Origin: Myxocyprinus asiaticus
Lineage: Eukaryota; Chordata; Actinopteri; Cypriniformes; Catostomidae
Assembly (NCBI RefSeq): GCF_019703515.2
Contig: NC_059358.1
Span: 49,928,594 to 49,992,593 of the forward strand
Direction: 5' to 3'
Length of the DNA: 64,000 nucleotides
Part shown: piece after piece, positions 44,997 through 55,205 of the stretch
How positions within the stretch are numbered: the first letter of the stretch is position 1
How the letters are laid out: every line of letters starts with the position of its first letter
Notes under the pieces: model-generated
Told to the model about the DNA's origin: nothing
The model's database searches: none
What the model saw: only the letters and a program-made list of their open reading frames with translations
Position numbers and translations under genes: made by a program

Positions 44997-45861
44997 ATGG
45001 CAAAAAAGAAACAGCTTTCTCTAGAAACTCATCAATCAATTGTTGTTTTGAGGAATGAAGGTTATACAATGATTGAAATTGACAAAAAACTGAAGATTTC
45101 ATACAAAGGTGTACACTACAGTCTTCAAAGACAAAGGACAACTGGCTCTAACAAGGACAGAAAGAGATGTGGAAGGCCCAGATGTAATAATTAATTATAA
45201 TTAATCACACATTTGTGCATATACAGTGAAATTATTTTTTTCACATATCCCAGCCAAGCTGGGGTCAGAGTGCAGGATCAGCCATGATGTGGCACCCCTG
45301 GAGCAGATAGGGTCAAGGGCCTTGTTCAACAGTGGTATCTTGGTGGTGCTGGGGCTTGAACCCTTGTAGCCCCTGTATGCACAGCTAAATGAGAAGATAA
45401 GTACATCAGAGTCTCTAGTTTGAGAAATGGACACCTCACATGTCCTCAGCTGACAGCTTCATTGAATTCTACCTGCTCAACACCAGTTTCATGTACAACA
45501 GTAAACAGAACACTCAGGGGTGCAGACCTTATGGGAAGAACTGCAAAGTAAAAGCCACTTTTGAAACAGAAAAACAAAAAGAAAAGGTTAGAGTGGGCAA
45601 AGAAACACAGACATTGGACAACAGATAATTGGAAAAGAGTGTTATGGATCTTAACCCCATTAAGCTTTTGTGGGATCAGCTAGACTGTAAGGTGCGTGAG
45701 AAGTGCCCAACAAGACAGTCACATCTATGGCAAGTGCTACAGGAAGCATGGGGTGAAATGTCACCTGAGTATCTGGACAAACTGACAGCTAGAATGCCAA
45801 GGATCTGCAAAGCTGTCACTGCTGCACGTGGAGGGTTTTTTGATGAGAACTCATTGAAGTA
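44997..45861 (+). pseudogene. Tc1-like transposase, deleted and SINE-interrupted
   Basis: The DNA-binding part reads MAKKKQLSLETHQSIVVLRN, EGYTMIEIDKKLKISYKGVH and GSNKDRKRCGRPRCNN up to about 45192. After the SINE it resumes at about 45395 with KYIRVSSLRNGHLTCPQLTA in broken frames and KVKATFETEKQKEKVRVGKE. Most of the catalytic core, including the first two aspartates, is missing. It rejoins at VMDLNPIKLLWDQLDCKVRE (the last acidic residue is changed: NPIE reads NPIK) and ends in WGEMSPEYLDKLTARMPRIC and GGFFDENSLK. It is not functional. Confidence 0.9.
45193..45385 (-). mobile_element. tRNA-derived SINE inserted in Tc1-like B
   Basis: On the minus strand it contains GGGTTCAAGCCCC (box B-like) followed by ACAAGGCCCTTGACCCTATC, GATCCTGCACTCTGACCCCA and TTTCACTGTATATGCACAAA and ends in an ATTAAT tail. 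This is a common fish SINE. Box A is missing, so the copy is 5' truncated. The Tc1 coding sequence reads on across it. Confidence 0.8.
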
Positions 45862-46023
45862 GTTTAAGTAAAAAAAAACAAAAAAACAAAAAAATAAATT
45901 GTAATAGTCATTTTTCACGTTATTAATGTCCTGACTATACATTGTGATCAGCTGAATGCCACTTTGGTGAATCTGTACATTATTCCAAACTTTTGGCCTC
46001 CAGTGTATATATATATACACAGG

Positions 46024-46026
<3 letters not shown>

Positions 46027-46071
<45 letters not shown>
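46027..46071. repeat. (AAT)n microsatellite
   Basis: About 15 TAA units, read directly. Confidence 0.97.
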
Positions 46072-46929
46072 TATTATTATTTATTTAATAGATTAACTGG
46101 TAACATTTTACAATAAGATTGTATTTTTTTATGTTACCTACATTACAGTAGTTAACATGAACTAATACTTAAACAGTATTTATTGATCTTAGTTAATGTT
46201 AATTTCTTCAAATACTAGCACATTTTTAACATTAAAAGTTAAATGTAAACATAATACAATTTGAACTAACATGAACAAACAATGAATTATAGTTATATAT
46301 GTTAACTAATGCATTAACTGATGTTAATGAATAGAAAGTTATTGTGGATTGTTATCAATTAACCAGTGCTGGATTAACCATATGGGCAATTGGGCATGTG
46401 CCCAGGGGCACCAAGTCCAAGGGGGGGGCAGCACACAACACAATTTTTTGGGTGTGGCAAGCTCAATACAGTGCAGTGCATTGAATTTTTAATTTATGTT
46501 TACTAAGTATCATTATCATCAGGTGGAAGTTGCTCTTCAGAGATCCTGACAGCTGTTGAAGCAGTGTGGGCGCTGTCAGGTGGCACCTGTTACTTTTTGC
46601 AGTGCTGTTCAGGATGGGCCAAAAACAATCCATTATTTTTCCTGGCTGAGGATTAAAAAAAAATTATAATAATAGATACTGCTATGGGGGATATCCATCA
46701 ACAGGTATGAATCCTTGCAATATCAGTTTTAATTATAAATTACTCTCCAGAGTAAAAATGTCAACAATGAGAATGTTTTTGCTTTTCTGGGCCATTAAGT
46801 GCCCTCTTGTGAAAAGAAAGCTTTGTTTCTTACAATAAACAGGTAGTGGCTGAAAAAGTTTTGCAATTTCGATTAGTTCCCCACTTAATTCTATTGTGTG
46901 ACTTTAGAAAACATGGAACATAGCAACTG
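46072..46929. other. Unassigned DNA with a possible hAT-type element start
   Basis: GTGCTGGATTAACCATATGG followed by GGGCATGTGCCCAGGGGCAC at 46368-46412 resembles the end of a dispersed hAT-type element. The first 250 bp (ATGTTAACTAATGCATTAAC, GTTAATGAA) are AT-rich repeat-like DNA. No gene. Confidence 0.4.
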
Positions 46930-47012
46930 GCCACCTGTCCAGGGTGTTTCTCTGCCTTCGGCCTGAGACAGCAGGGATACCCGCAATAGACGATGGATGG
47001 ATGGATGGATGG
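46930..47012 (+). repeat. 3' tail of a LINE or SINE with (GGAT)n
   Basis: CCACCTGTCCAGGGTGTTTC, then TGCCTTCGGCCTGAGACAGC and GGGATACCCGCAATAGACGA leading into four GATG units, is a degenerate copy of a common CR1/L3-like 3' tail. Confidence 0.6.
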
Positions 47013-48683
47013 AACATAGCACATGAGTCATATGAACTATTTTTAATGGCTCGTTATTCACCTCCTTTGGTATGCAGGATGGACATTCTGCTCTATAGAG
47101 TTTCACGCAAGAATAGTTGTAAATTGTAAATTTCATAATACATTTATTTTAATTGTTTATAAAATTGCTTGATATTTTGTGGTCTTGAATATTTGTGTTG
47201 TGTGTACTGGGGTTTTGTGGGTAAAGAGGGGGGTGGGGACAAAAGAGTCTTAATCCAGCCCAGCAGTTAACTGTAAGTTTGAAGTGTGTAATTTCTGCAT
47301 CATATCGTCAACAAGAAAAAAATAAACATTATTTTCAAACAGCTTTCTGAATACACCCTCCATGCGCTATTGGTTGATAAAACAGACAGAGCCACAGCGT
47401 TTAAACTCTTCAGAGTAGTCAACCTACAAATGGCTTACTTATAATTCTGCATATCACAATGGGATATGAGAAACTATTTTAACATTGAAAAAATGACACA
47501 CATCAACTTTGAATTCAGAACGTTTCCAAACCCTAATACGCTGTACATAAATATATCAAGTTTTAGCCAAATTCTAAGGTACCATCACATGTGTCCTTCC
47601 CTGGGAAGCCAGTGCAAGAATGCACTGTGATGCACTTGGATAATTGGAAAATAAATATCCAAGATGGCTGATGATGCAAGAGAAATTTTGATTATAAATA
47701 TACTTGTAATCCATTCAATACTGAAATGATATTAGAAAACAGTATTTTATCCAAAATATGTGCTTGCTACGTATATTGTTGCTCATTGGAATGGAGTACC
47801 TGCATTGAAAACAATTGCGAGTCCTGTGCGCTGTGCGTGAGACTTTATATTTTTATGGTGCTTGTTGCTGCCTATATTGGGCATTCTAAATCAATCTCTC
47901 ATAAGTCTTCATGTCAGCTAGGATGTTGCATTTGAAGTCAGCTGCCTACACTGAAAAAATATACAGTAAAATATTTCTTTAATTAGAAGCTCTGATAAAA
48001 TTACACAAAATGTTCTCTAATAATTTAATTAAAAACTACCACATACAAAAGCCCACACAAAATAAATTTCATTCATGTACGCATGCACACATGCGTTATC
48101 CACGATGAGAGATGCGGATGGTGACAGAAATAATGGACATCTAGCAGTATCTACAGAAAAATTTCATTTGGACACAGAATTTAAGGTAAGACATATTTGT
48201 TTTTGTCTTTTTGTTTTTTCTTTGTGTTTTTGATATTATACTTGGCAAATTGAAAGGAAATTTACATTTTATCCGAGTGGCAAGGCTTTACAAGTTCATA
48301 TAAGGTCCAGCTACCAGCTCAGGAACATTTTAAAAAGGGCTGAATGAAATCCTTTATCATGGGTTAAGATCATGTGATAAATGCTGGAGGTTTTGCCGCA
48401 TTTTGGAATTTAAATCAAGCGAGGCCAGAAATATTGACAGACAAGATTCAAGAACGAATTTCTGTTTAAATAAAGACATGACTACTTTAATGCATGTTTA
48501 TAGTGTTATGGATTTCTGAATCTGAAAATATTCCTGTTTTTCCATGCATTCTATCCATGTTGATCCTGCTGTTAAAAATCATGGAGAGTTGCCAGCATCT
48601 CACTGATATTATCTGTTTCATATCAACAATGAAAGAATCATTGTTCTGCCACTGTTGGACTGGGATCCAAGGATGGACTACAC
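47013..48683. other. Unassigned DNA, no gene recognised
   Basis: AT-rich. Short frames at 47726-47935 and 48494-48688 have no domain. A G-rich stretch lies near 47228-47240. Confidence 0.4.
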
Positions 48684-49345
48684 TGTAAAAAAATGTCTGT
48701 AATTTTAACAGTAAAAGACTGTAAAAATGCTACAAAAAAACAAAAAAACACACAAAAAAACGTTAATTGATTAACGAGTATTAACTGTACAATATTCAGT
48801 AACATTTTTTAATATATTTTAAAAGACAATACAGTAGTTTTTACAATTAAATGTTGTAAAAATGACATTTTTTAGATGTAAAAAGTATGATTTTCCTGTA
48901 TAATTAATGGTAAAAATGTACATTGTTTAACAAGAGAGTACATGTAATTTTTATAGTAAATTATTGTTAAAATTACAGTAAAAAAACAATAATCGGGCAT
49001 TCCCACAATTCCCTGCTTGACCCATCATATTTCATTATATTTTATGGGAATAGTTATGTTTCTTCTTATTTTTAATATCAGTTACGCACATTGAGGTGTT
49101 CTGATTTATATTTAATGTAGTTTAGTTAATGTTTACTGCATTATTTAAATTTCACATGTGTTACCCAGATGGTGTTTAGTGTTTGTGTGAGTGCAACTGA
49201 GCACTGTCTCTATATGTTTATTGGTCATTGCTCCTGGAAGAGCCACTATTGGTGAACTTCATGTCATCATGTGCTCTTCTGTAATTTTTTATGGTGATTA
49301 ACAATACCTTATAAAGTAAAAAGCAGATTTTTACAGTTTCAGAAG
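48684..49345. mobile_element. MITE of the CACTGTAAAAAA family
   Basis: Starts CACTGTAAAAAAATGTCTGT, then TTTTAACAGTAAAAGACTGT, with the same words (ACAGTA, TGTAAAAATG) repeated through the AT-rich body. It ends near GCAGATTTTTACAG. It shares the CTGTAAAAA start with the small element at 5791. Boundaries on the right are uncertain. Confidence 0.55.
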
Positions 49346-49389
49346 GTTATAATCAAGTTTATGACTATATAGTGCCAACATGGTCGTGT

Positions 49390-49683
49390 AAATTACAACA
49401 TTTTGATAATTGATCATTATCTTTGATGACTGTTGATTTGAAGGATCAATAAGCTAATGTTAATTCTAAACAATGGTCTATTAATTTGATTAATTCATAA
49501 TTATATTTGGTAATAATTAACATTCTATTGAATTGTATAATTGATGGTTATCTTTGATAATCATTGATTTAAAGGATTAAAAAGCTAATGTTGTTTCTAA
49601 TCAATGTCCTATTTATTTTAATAAGTAATTATTATCTTTGATAATTATTAATTATTGCTAATAACCAAACCCGCTCCTGAACG
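49390..49683. repeat. AT-rich subrepeats related to the 3' part of element X
   Basis: GATAATTGATCATTATCTTT, GTTGATTTGAAGGATCAATA, GATTTAAAGGATTAAAAAGC and TTATTGCTAATAACCAAAC follow in the order found in element X copies, with about 20-25% visible divergence. They end at GCTCCTGAACGAAGAGCCCA. The rest of X is absent, so this is a relative or an old truncated copy. Confidence 0.65.
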
Positions 49684-50353
49684 AAGAGCCCAACACAAAT
49701 TTAACAGAATTTATTTATAAAGATACACAGAAGAGCTGACATAGCATCAAGGAACCTGGCACCAACTGCAGCGTGGAGTTGGAGGGTGTGTTCATAGGCT
49801 TGTGTGCGTTGTGGTAGTGTGGAGCACAGATCTGTGAGAAGTCCTCTGGAGGAGATTGTGTTCGTAGGTTTGTGTGTGTTGTGGTAGTGTGAAGAGCAGA
49901 TCCGTGAGGAATCCTCTGGAGGATAGTGTGTTCGTTGGCATGAGTGTGTCGTGGTAGTGTAGAGGGATAACCGATGAGGAATTCTCAGGTGAAGAGCCAA
50001 GGCGAGCGAAGCAACCAACAGGAAGGTAACCACAATCCGGGCACTATGGCGAAGACTGGCAACCGATACAGAAAACACAAAACAGGACCGACTAGGGTAG
50101 TGAGAGCGTGGTGAGTGACTACACACAACAACAATCTAGCAATGAACACAAAACAGAGTGAGGTAAATATAGGCAGAAAACAACAATGAACAATGTGCCG
50201 CTCGCCAGCTGAAAGTTGGCATGATAGGCGTTCCCATGGAAACGATCAAGGTTCCCATGGAAATACTGATTCTGCGTGCCAATGGCACCTGAAACACATA
50301 AAAAGCATGTAAACACAATAGAACAAACCGGGGGACTCACCGAGACCGTGACA
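49684..50353 (-). repeat. LTR-like element (probable solo LTR) with internal 70-bp repeats
   Basis: On the minus strand it starts TGTCACGGTCTCGGTGAGTC and runs to CTTTATAAATAAATTCTGTT, an AATAAA signal close to the end. Tandem 70-bp units occupy 49790-50000. The long minus frame here is translated LTR DNA and has no retroviral domain. No second LTR is seen. Confidence 0.5.
49790..50000. repeat. Three tandem units with an exact 70-bp period
   Basis: GTTCATAGG, GTTCGTAGG and GTTCGTTGG start units at 49790, 49860 and 49930. Each is followed by TGTGGTAGTGT (or TCGTGGTAGTGT), a CAGATC(T/C)GTGAG block and CCTCTGGAGGA. The third unit is more diverged. Confidence 0.9.
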
Positions 50354-51320
50354 ATGGGGAGAAAAATGTTTGTGATTGGATCACAAAATATACATACAGA
50401 GGTAGTCAAAAACCACATCACATTTGAGGTTTAAAATGCCGTCCTGATGCGTCCCGGATGGCAGCGAAGCACCTCCTCACCTGCCAAACAAAAGTTTAAA
50501 CTTACAGTATGTGCAGATTTAAAAGGAAATAACCGTTCAATCGCAAAATGTAAAAAATGATTACATACCCAAGGACGAGAACTTCACGGCTCTTCTTCAG
50601 TGTATCTGTCTGATTTGAACATGCACGGTGACAAGATGACAAGCACACACATCTGAAGCTGAACTACAATGGTGCGTCACTAAAAACAATGGATAATTCT
50701 GCTCGAAATGTTGCGTTTGTGCTTAGATTAAATCTCAGCTGCATCTGGGAGAAACAGCGTGCTGGTTTTATTCTCACTTTCTTTGTCTTTATGACTTTTT
50801 TGCAGTTTATTATTGTTCAGTAACACACTGATATAGTGACTGATGTATGTTCTCATGAAATCAGACATCCTCTTCTCAAAATCCCAACACCGCAACAAAA
50901 GGATGAATGGACGTACACTGCAGCAACAGTGGTGTTTACTTGACAACGGAAGTAACGCCCATATTTCTCGCTAACCATCACGGGACGCAGGAAAAACGTG
51001 GATATATTGCATGATAAATTGAGAAAATGTACTCAAAGAAAGTGGGTGCAAATTGCTGCCTCACTTTTATGGGGGTAAAATCTACATTATAGGTTTTTTT
51101 TTCTTCAGTGTACTGTGAGGCAGCTACGTTTTGGAACAGACCACTAATGCAGGAGTTCACTAACCCTTTTTTGGGGGGGGAAACTCTGCATTAGGGGTTC
51201 GTACTCCAGGGGGTACGTAAGAGAGTGTAGAGGTTGCATACTAAAAAATATTTCCATCATTTACAGATTTTTAAAAATATTGACAGATAATTCCAAATGT
51301 TTTCCGTCATGTGTCTGAGG
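50354..51320. other. Unassigned DNA, no gene recognised
   Basis: A 47-codon minus frame starting MSDFMRTYISHYISVLLNNN (about 50870-50728) follows a GC-richer stretch; I do not recognise it. A short G run lies near 51172-51180. Confidence 0.35.
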
Positions 51321-51498
51321 GTGCTTTCACACTGTTAGTTTAGTCTGAAACAGAGCACAGTTTGCATGAAAAGTTGGTAATGTGAAAGCTGTCATGCGGA
51401 CCGTGATGTGCACCATGGTACTGAACCCGAGACTACTTGTAGAACTACCTTCTGTACACTTCTCTAGAGCTCTGTAGATGGCACTGTACACGTCACTG
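51321..51498. mobile_element. Truncated copy of MITE V
   Basis: GCTTTCACACTGTTAGTTTA, CTGAAACAGAGCACAGTTTG and GAACCCGAGACTACTTGTAG match the left half of element V at 37207 with moderate divergence. The copy stops where the L2-D 5' UTR begins. Confidence 0.7.
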
Positions 51499-51985
51499 GA
51501 CTTCCTGTTGCTGACTGCTGATTGTAGCCTGCTTAGCATTGCTTATTCTTATTCTCATACATTCATCTTTTTATCCTGTCATTTTACCGCGTTTCGGATT
51601 TTTCCACTTTTCTACTGTTTTATCTGTGTGTATTTTACCTGTTGCTGCTGGCGCCTAGCTTGAGGCTGTTAGCATCGCTTATCTATCTGTTTTCAGCCTT
51701 TAATCCTTAACATCTGCCATTTTTCAGCGTGCATCAGGTTTTCCCCTGCATTATTCTCTTATTGCGATTCAACTGCGTGCATTTTCCATGTACACTTTCT
51801 ATTTTTATCGCGATTAAACTGTGCTCATTTTACAGCGCGCACCCGTTTTACTCCTCTGTGTCACACAGATTATTGCATCGATCTCAAAGCACCGCTTATC
51901 AAGAACAACCATAACAGCAAACAATTGTGTGAGGGATTCACATCGATCTCAAACCCTCACCACTCAGGAACAACCAACAACAACA

Positions 51986-52475
51986 ACAAACAATTGCAGT
52001 AAGTCATGGCATCCGCTCATGTTATTTCTTCCTGCATTGCATGCCACATGTTTATGATAGCTTCTTCGTCAGCAGTGAGGGATTCACATGTGATAAATGT
52101 AAGGAATTAGTCAGGCTGACAGAGAAGGTTCATGAGTTAGAGGCACACATTTTAACGCTAGTGGAGGTCAGTGAGAAAGAGAAGCCGGTAGATACTGTTT
52201 TGGATGCAGGCAGTACAGAGAGCAACAGACACACTTTGGTTCTGGCTGTAGAGCCCCTGCAGCAGGGCGCTCAGCAAAGCGACACCACTCCCCGTTCCTG
52301 TTAGGGTTTCCAATTGATTCTCCACACTCAGTGATGCACCCACTGAGAATCATGTTGAAAGAGCCCTAATAATTGGTGATTCTGTTGTAAGGAATGTGGA
52401 AATAGAGACTCCAGCCACTATTGTTAAAAGCATTTTGGGTGCCAGAGCGTCTGACATCAAATCAAATGTCTGAAG
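51986..52475 (+). pseudogene. L2-D ORF1: zinc/coiled-coil part and esterase-like segment
   Basis: The frames read HPLMLFLPALHATC and then SSEGFTCDKCKELVRLTEKV (a CxxC pair followed by a predicted helix, HELEAHILTLVEVSEKEKP). After a stop near 52304 comes ALIIGDSVVRNVEIETPATI and ILGARASDI. GDSVVR matches the GDSL/SGNH-type esterase block seen in ORF1 of L2/CR1-group elements, thought to help handle membranes or nucleoprotein. It is broken by stops and a shift. Confidence 0.75.
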
Positions 52476-53119
52476 GGTCGAGGAGGAGGTGTTGCTACAA
52501 TTTACAGTGAAGTTTTTGGTGTTACTCAGAGGACAGGATATAAATTTAAGTCTTTTGAACTAATAATGCTTAATGTGACACCATCAGATATAGATATAAA
52601 TAAAAAAAACTCTCATCTTTTACCCTTGCTACAGTATATAGATCACCTGGGCCTTATTCTGATTTCCTTGGTGAATTAGCAATTTTTTTATCAGATCTTG
52701 TAGTTACTGTAGATAGGACTTTAATTGTTGGTGACTTCAACATTCACATAGATAATGAAAATGACACATTGGGATTAGCATTTATCGATATTCCCAACTC
52801 TCTTGGAGTCAGACAAAATGTAACAGGACCAACTCATCGCCATAATCATACGCTAGATTTAATTCTGTCATATAGAGTTGATGTTGATAATGTAGAAATT
52901 CTGCCGCAGAGCGATGACATCTCGGATCATTACCTCGTCACTTGTATGATGCAATCAGCTAATGTTACTCAATCTACACCACGCTATCGTTCAGGTAGAA
53001 CTATTCTTTCAACCACTAAAGATAGCTTCACTAATAATCTTCCAGATCTATCTCATACACTCTGTAAACCCCAAAGCCTAGAAGAGCTTGAGGCTGAAAT
53101 AACAGAAAATACTGTATAA
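52476..53119 (+). pseudogene. L2-D endonuclease
   Basis: The frames read GRGGGVATIYSEVFGV, then SFELIMLNVTPSDI, and after a frameshift near 52610 YSDFLGELAIFLSDLVVTVD, TLIVGDFNIHIDNENDTLGL (GDFN box intact), ILPQSDDISDHYLVTCMMQS (SDH box intact) and FTNNLPDLSHTLCKPQSLEE. Catalytic boxes are better preserved than in copy C. It ends with a stop at 53119. Confidence 0.87.
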
Positions 53120-53629
53120 ATACAGTCATCTCTAGCACTCTTGATAGTGTCGCCCCCTTTCAATTAAAGAAAATTAAAGAAAAAAGCCCTGCACCATGGT
53201 ACAATGATCACACTCATGCTCTTAAGCTCTCATGCTCACTACAAATTACTAAATACTTCTCAAAATGTTTTATCTGAATATTTAATTGAAAATTAATTGC
53301 ATTACTAATTACTTTGTTTTCAAGCTACCTCTAAAATACTTCTAAATAAAGGTCTTTATCAGAATCAGAATGAGCTTTATTGCCAAGTTTTCTCACTCAC
53401 ACAAGGAATTTGTTTTGGTGATAGGAGAAACAAGCGCACACAGAACATTACAATGAGACACAGAATATAAAACAATGTAAGAGAGACAGGGCATATAACA
53501 GAATGGCGTATGTATGTACATGTGCAAGTGGTAATGTATGTGCAATGTAGGTGTGTGTACAGTTATTTAATTAAATATGTGAATTTACAAATGTACATGA
53601 GATATGTATTTATATTCAAATAAAAATCA

Positions 53630-55040
53630 AATCAAATCAAATCACTTTATTGTCACACAGCCATATACACAAGTGCAATGGTGTGTGAAATTCTTGGGTG
53701 CAGTTCCGATCAACATAGCAGTCGTGACTGTGATGAGACAGTACCAATTTACAATAACATCAAATTAACACAACACAATTTAAACATCTGATATACACAT
53801 AATTACACTCAACAATATACAAATAATAACATACACTGTACAGTATACAATACGCACTATATAGATACACATTATTCAATAAAAATAAAAATATATAAAA
53901 AAGTATATATAGTATATATAGAATGTACAGTATTGTACTGTATTGACATTCAGCTGTCGGTTGATAGTCAGTTGTTAAGAGAGAATATAATATAATAATA
54001 ATATAATTTATGACAGACCGGTGTGAGATATAAGAGTAAAGGTAATAAAGTGCAGTGCTGATGTATTGATCGTGGGAGATCAAGAGTTCAGAAGTCTGAT
54101 TGCTTGGGGGAAGAAGCAATCATGAAGTCGGCTGGTGCGGGTCCTGATGCTGTGATCCCGCCTACCTGATGGTAGCAGTGAGAACAGCCCATGGCTCGGG
54201 TGGCTGGAGTCTCTGATGATCCTCCGAGCTTTTTTCACACACCGCCTTGTATATATTTCCTGGAGGGAGGGAAGCTCACCTCCGATGATGTGTCTGGCAG
54301 TTCGCACCACCCTTTGCAGTGCTTTGCGGTTGTGGGCGGTGCTATTGCCGTACCAGGCGGAGATGCAGCCAGTCAGGATGCTCTCTACAGTGAAGGTGTA
54401 GAACCGTGTGAGGATGTGGCGGTTCATTCCAAACTTCCTCAGCCGTCTCAGGAAGATGAGGCGCTGATGAGCCTTCTTCACAACGACTTCAGTGTGGATG
54501 GACCATGTGAGTTCCTCAGTGATGTGGACACCCAGGAACTTGAAGCTGCTGACTCTCTCCACTGGTGCTCCATTGATGGTGATGGGACTGTGTTCTCTGT
54601 CTTTTCTCCTGAAGTCCACCACAAGCTACTTTGTCTTACTGACGTTGAGGGAGAGGTTGTGCTCCTGACACCAGTGTGTCAGAGTGTGCACCTCCTCTCT
54701 GTAGGCTGCTTCATCATTGTCAGTGATCAGACCTACCACCGTCGTGTCATCAGCAAACTTAATGATGGCATTGGAGCTATGTGTTGCCACACAGTCATGT
54801 GTGTACAGAGAATACAAGAGTGGGCTGAGAACACAGCCCTGCGGGGCTCAAGTGTTGAGGGTCAGTGATGAGGAGATGTTGCTGCCTATTCTAACCACCT
54901 GGCGTCTGCTTGACAGGAAGTCCAGGATCCAGCTGCACAGCGAGCTGTTTAAGCCCAGAGCCTGGAGTTTCTCATCTAGTTTGGAGGGCACTATGGTGTT
55001 GAATGCTGAGCTGTAGTCTACAAACAGCATTCTCACATAA
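53630..55040 (-). mobile_element. Rex1/CR1-type LINE copy C, nested in copy B
   Basis: 5' truncated at the start of motif A and ending with the ATCAAATCAAATCAAATCAA tail at 53628-53650, the complement of the 3' end of copy A (19350-19385). The sequence is very close to copy A throughout, including the 3' UTR word GAAATTCTTGGGTGCAGTTC. Copy B sequence resumes on both sides. Confidence 0.85.
54080..55036 (-). pseudogene. Rex1-C reverse transcriptase, one frame with two stops
   Basis: A single minus frame runs [20 protein letters not shown] (motif A), a stop near 54846 where NTGAPQG reads [40 protein letters not shown] (motif C), a stop near 54624, then [40 protein letters not shown] and SRLHDCFFPQAIRLLNS. 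Only these two point nonsense changes break about 318 codons, so this is the youngest and best kept LINE polymerase segment in the window. The N-terminal half was never copied in. Confidence 0.9.
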
Positions 55041-55205
55041 GTGAGTTTAATTGTTCATGAGGAAAATGGTCTGAGGGTAAAAACTGTTCTTGTGCCTGGA
55101 TGTCCTGGTGCTCAGTGCTCTGTAGCACCAGCCAGAGGGCAACATTTAAAAAAAGGGAGTAGGCAGGGTGTGTGGGGTCCAGAGTGATTCTACCTGCATG
55201 TTTCC

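Larger units (their letters stand above)
44606..46006 (+). mobile_element. Tc1-like transposon B, interrupted by a SINE
   Basis: The left end reads CACTGGTGTCCTAACGTTTG and the right end reversed CACTGGAGGCCAAAAGTTTG; both continue GAATAATGTACAGATT. This is a different Tc1 family from element A. The gene inside is deleted in the middle and holds a SINE. Confidence 0.9.
51500..53240 (+). mobile_element. L2-type LINE copy D, 5' half only
   Basis: 5' UTR with repeated units, ORF1 with an esterase-type segment, and endonuclease. It lacks the polymerase and 3' end. The 5' UTR contains two related units of about 80 bp (ATCGATCTCAAAGCACCGCT at 51877, ATCGATCTCAAACCCTCACC at 51942), each ending in ACAAACAATTG, and ends at GCAGTAAGTCATGG. 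The 5' half of L2-C (36690-37206) is nearly the same sequence. Confidence 0.85.

Noticed and set aside
49701..50126. 141-codon minus frame
   Set aside because: It translates the 70-bp tandem units of an LTR-like element; repetitive Thr/His-rich composition and no domain.
54191..54868. 225-codon plus-strand frame
   Set aside because: It is the antisense of the Rex1-C reverse transcriptase; the minus strand carries the real motifs.
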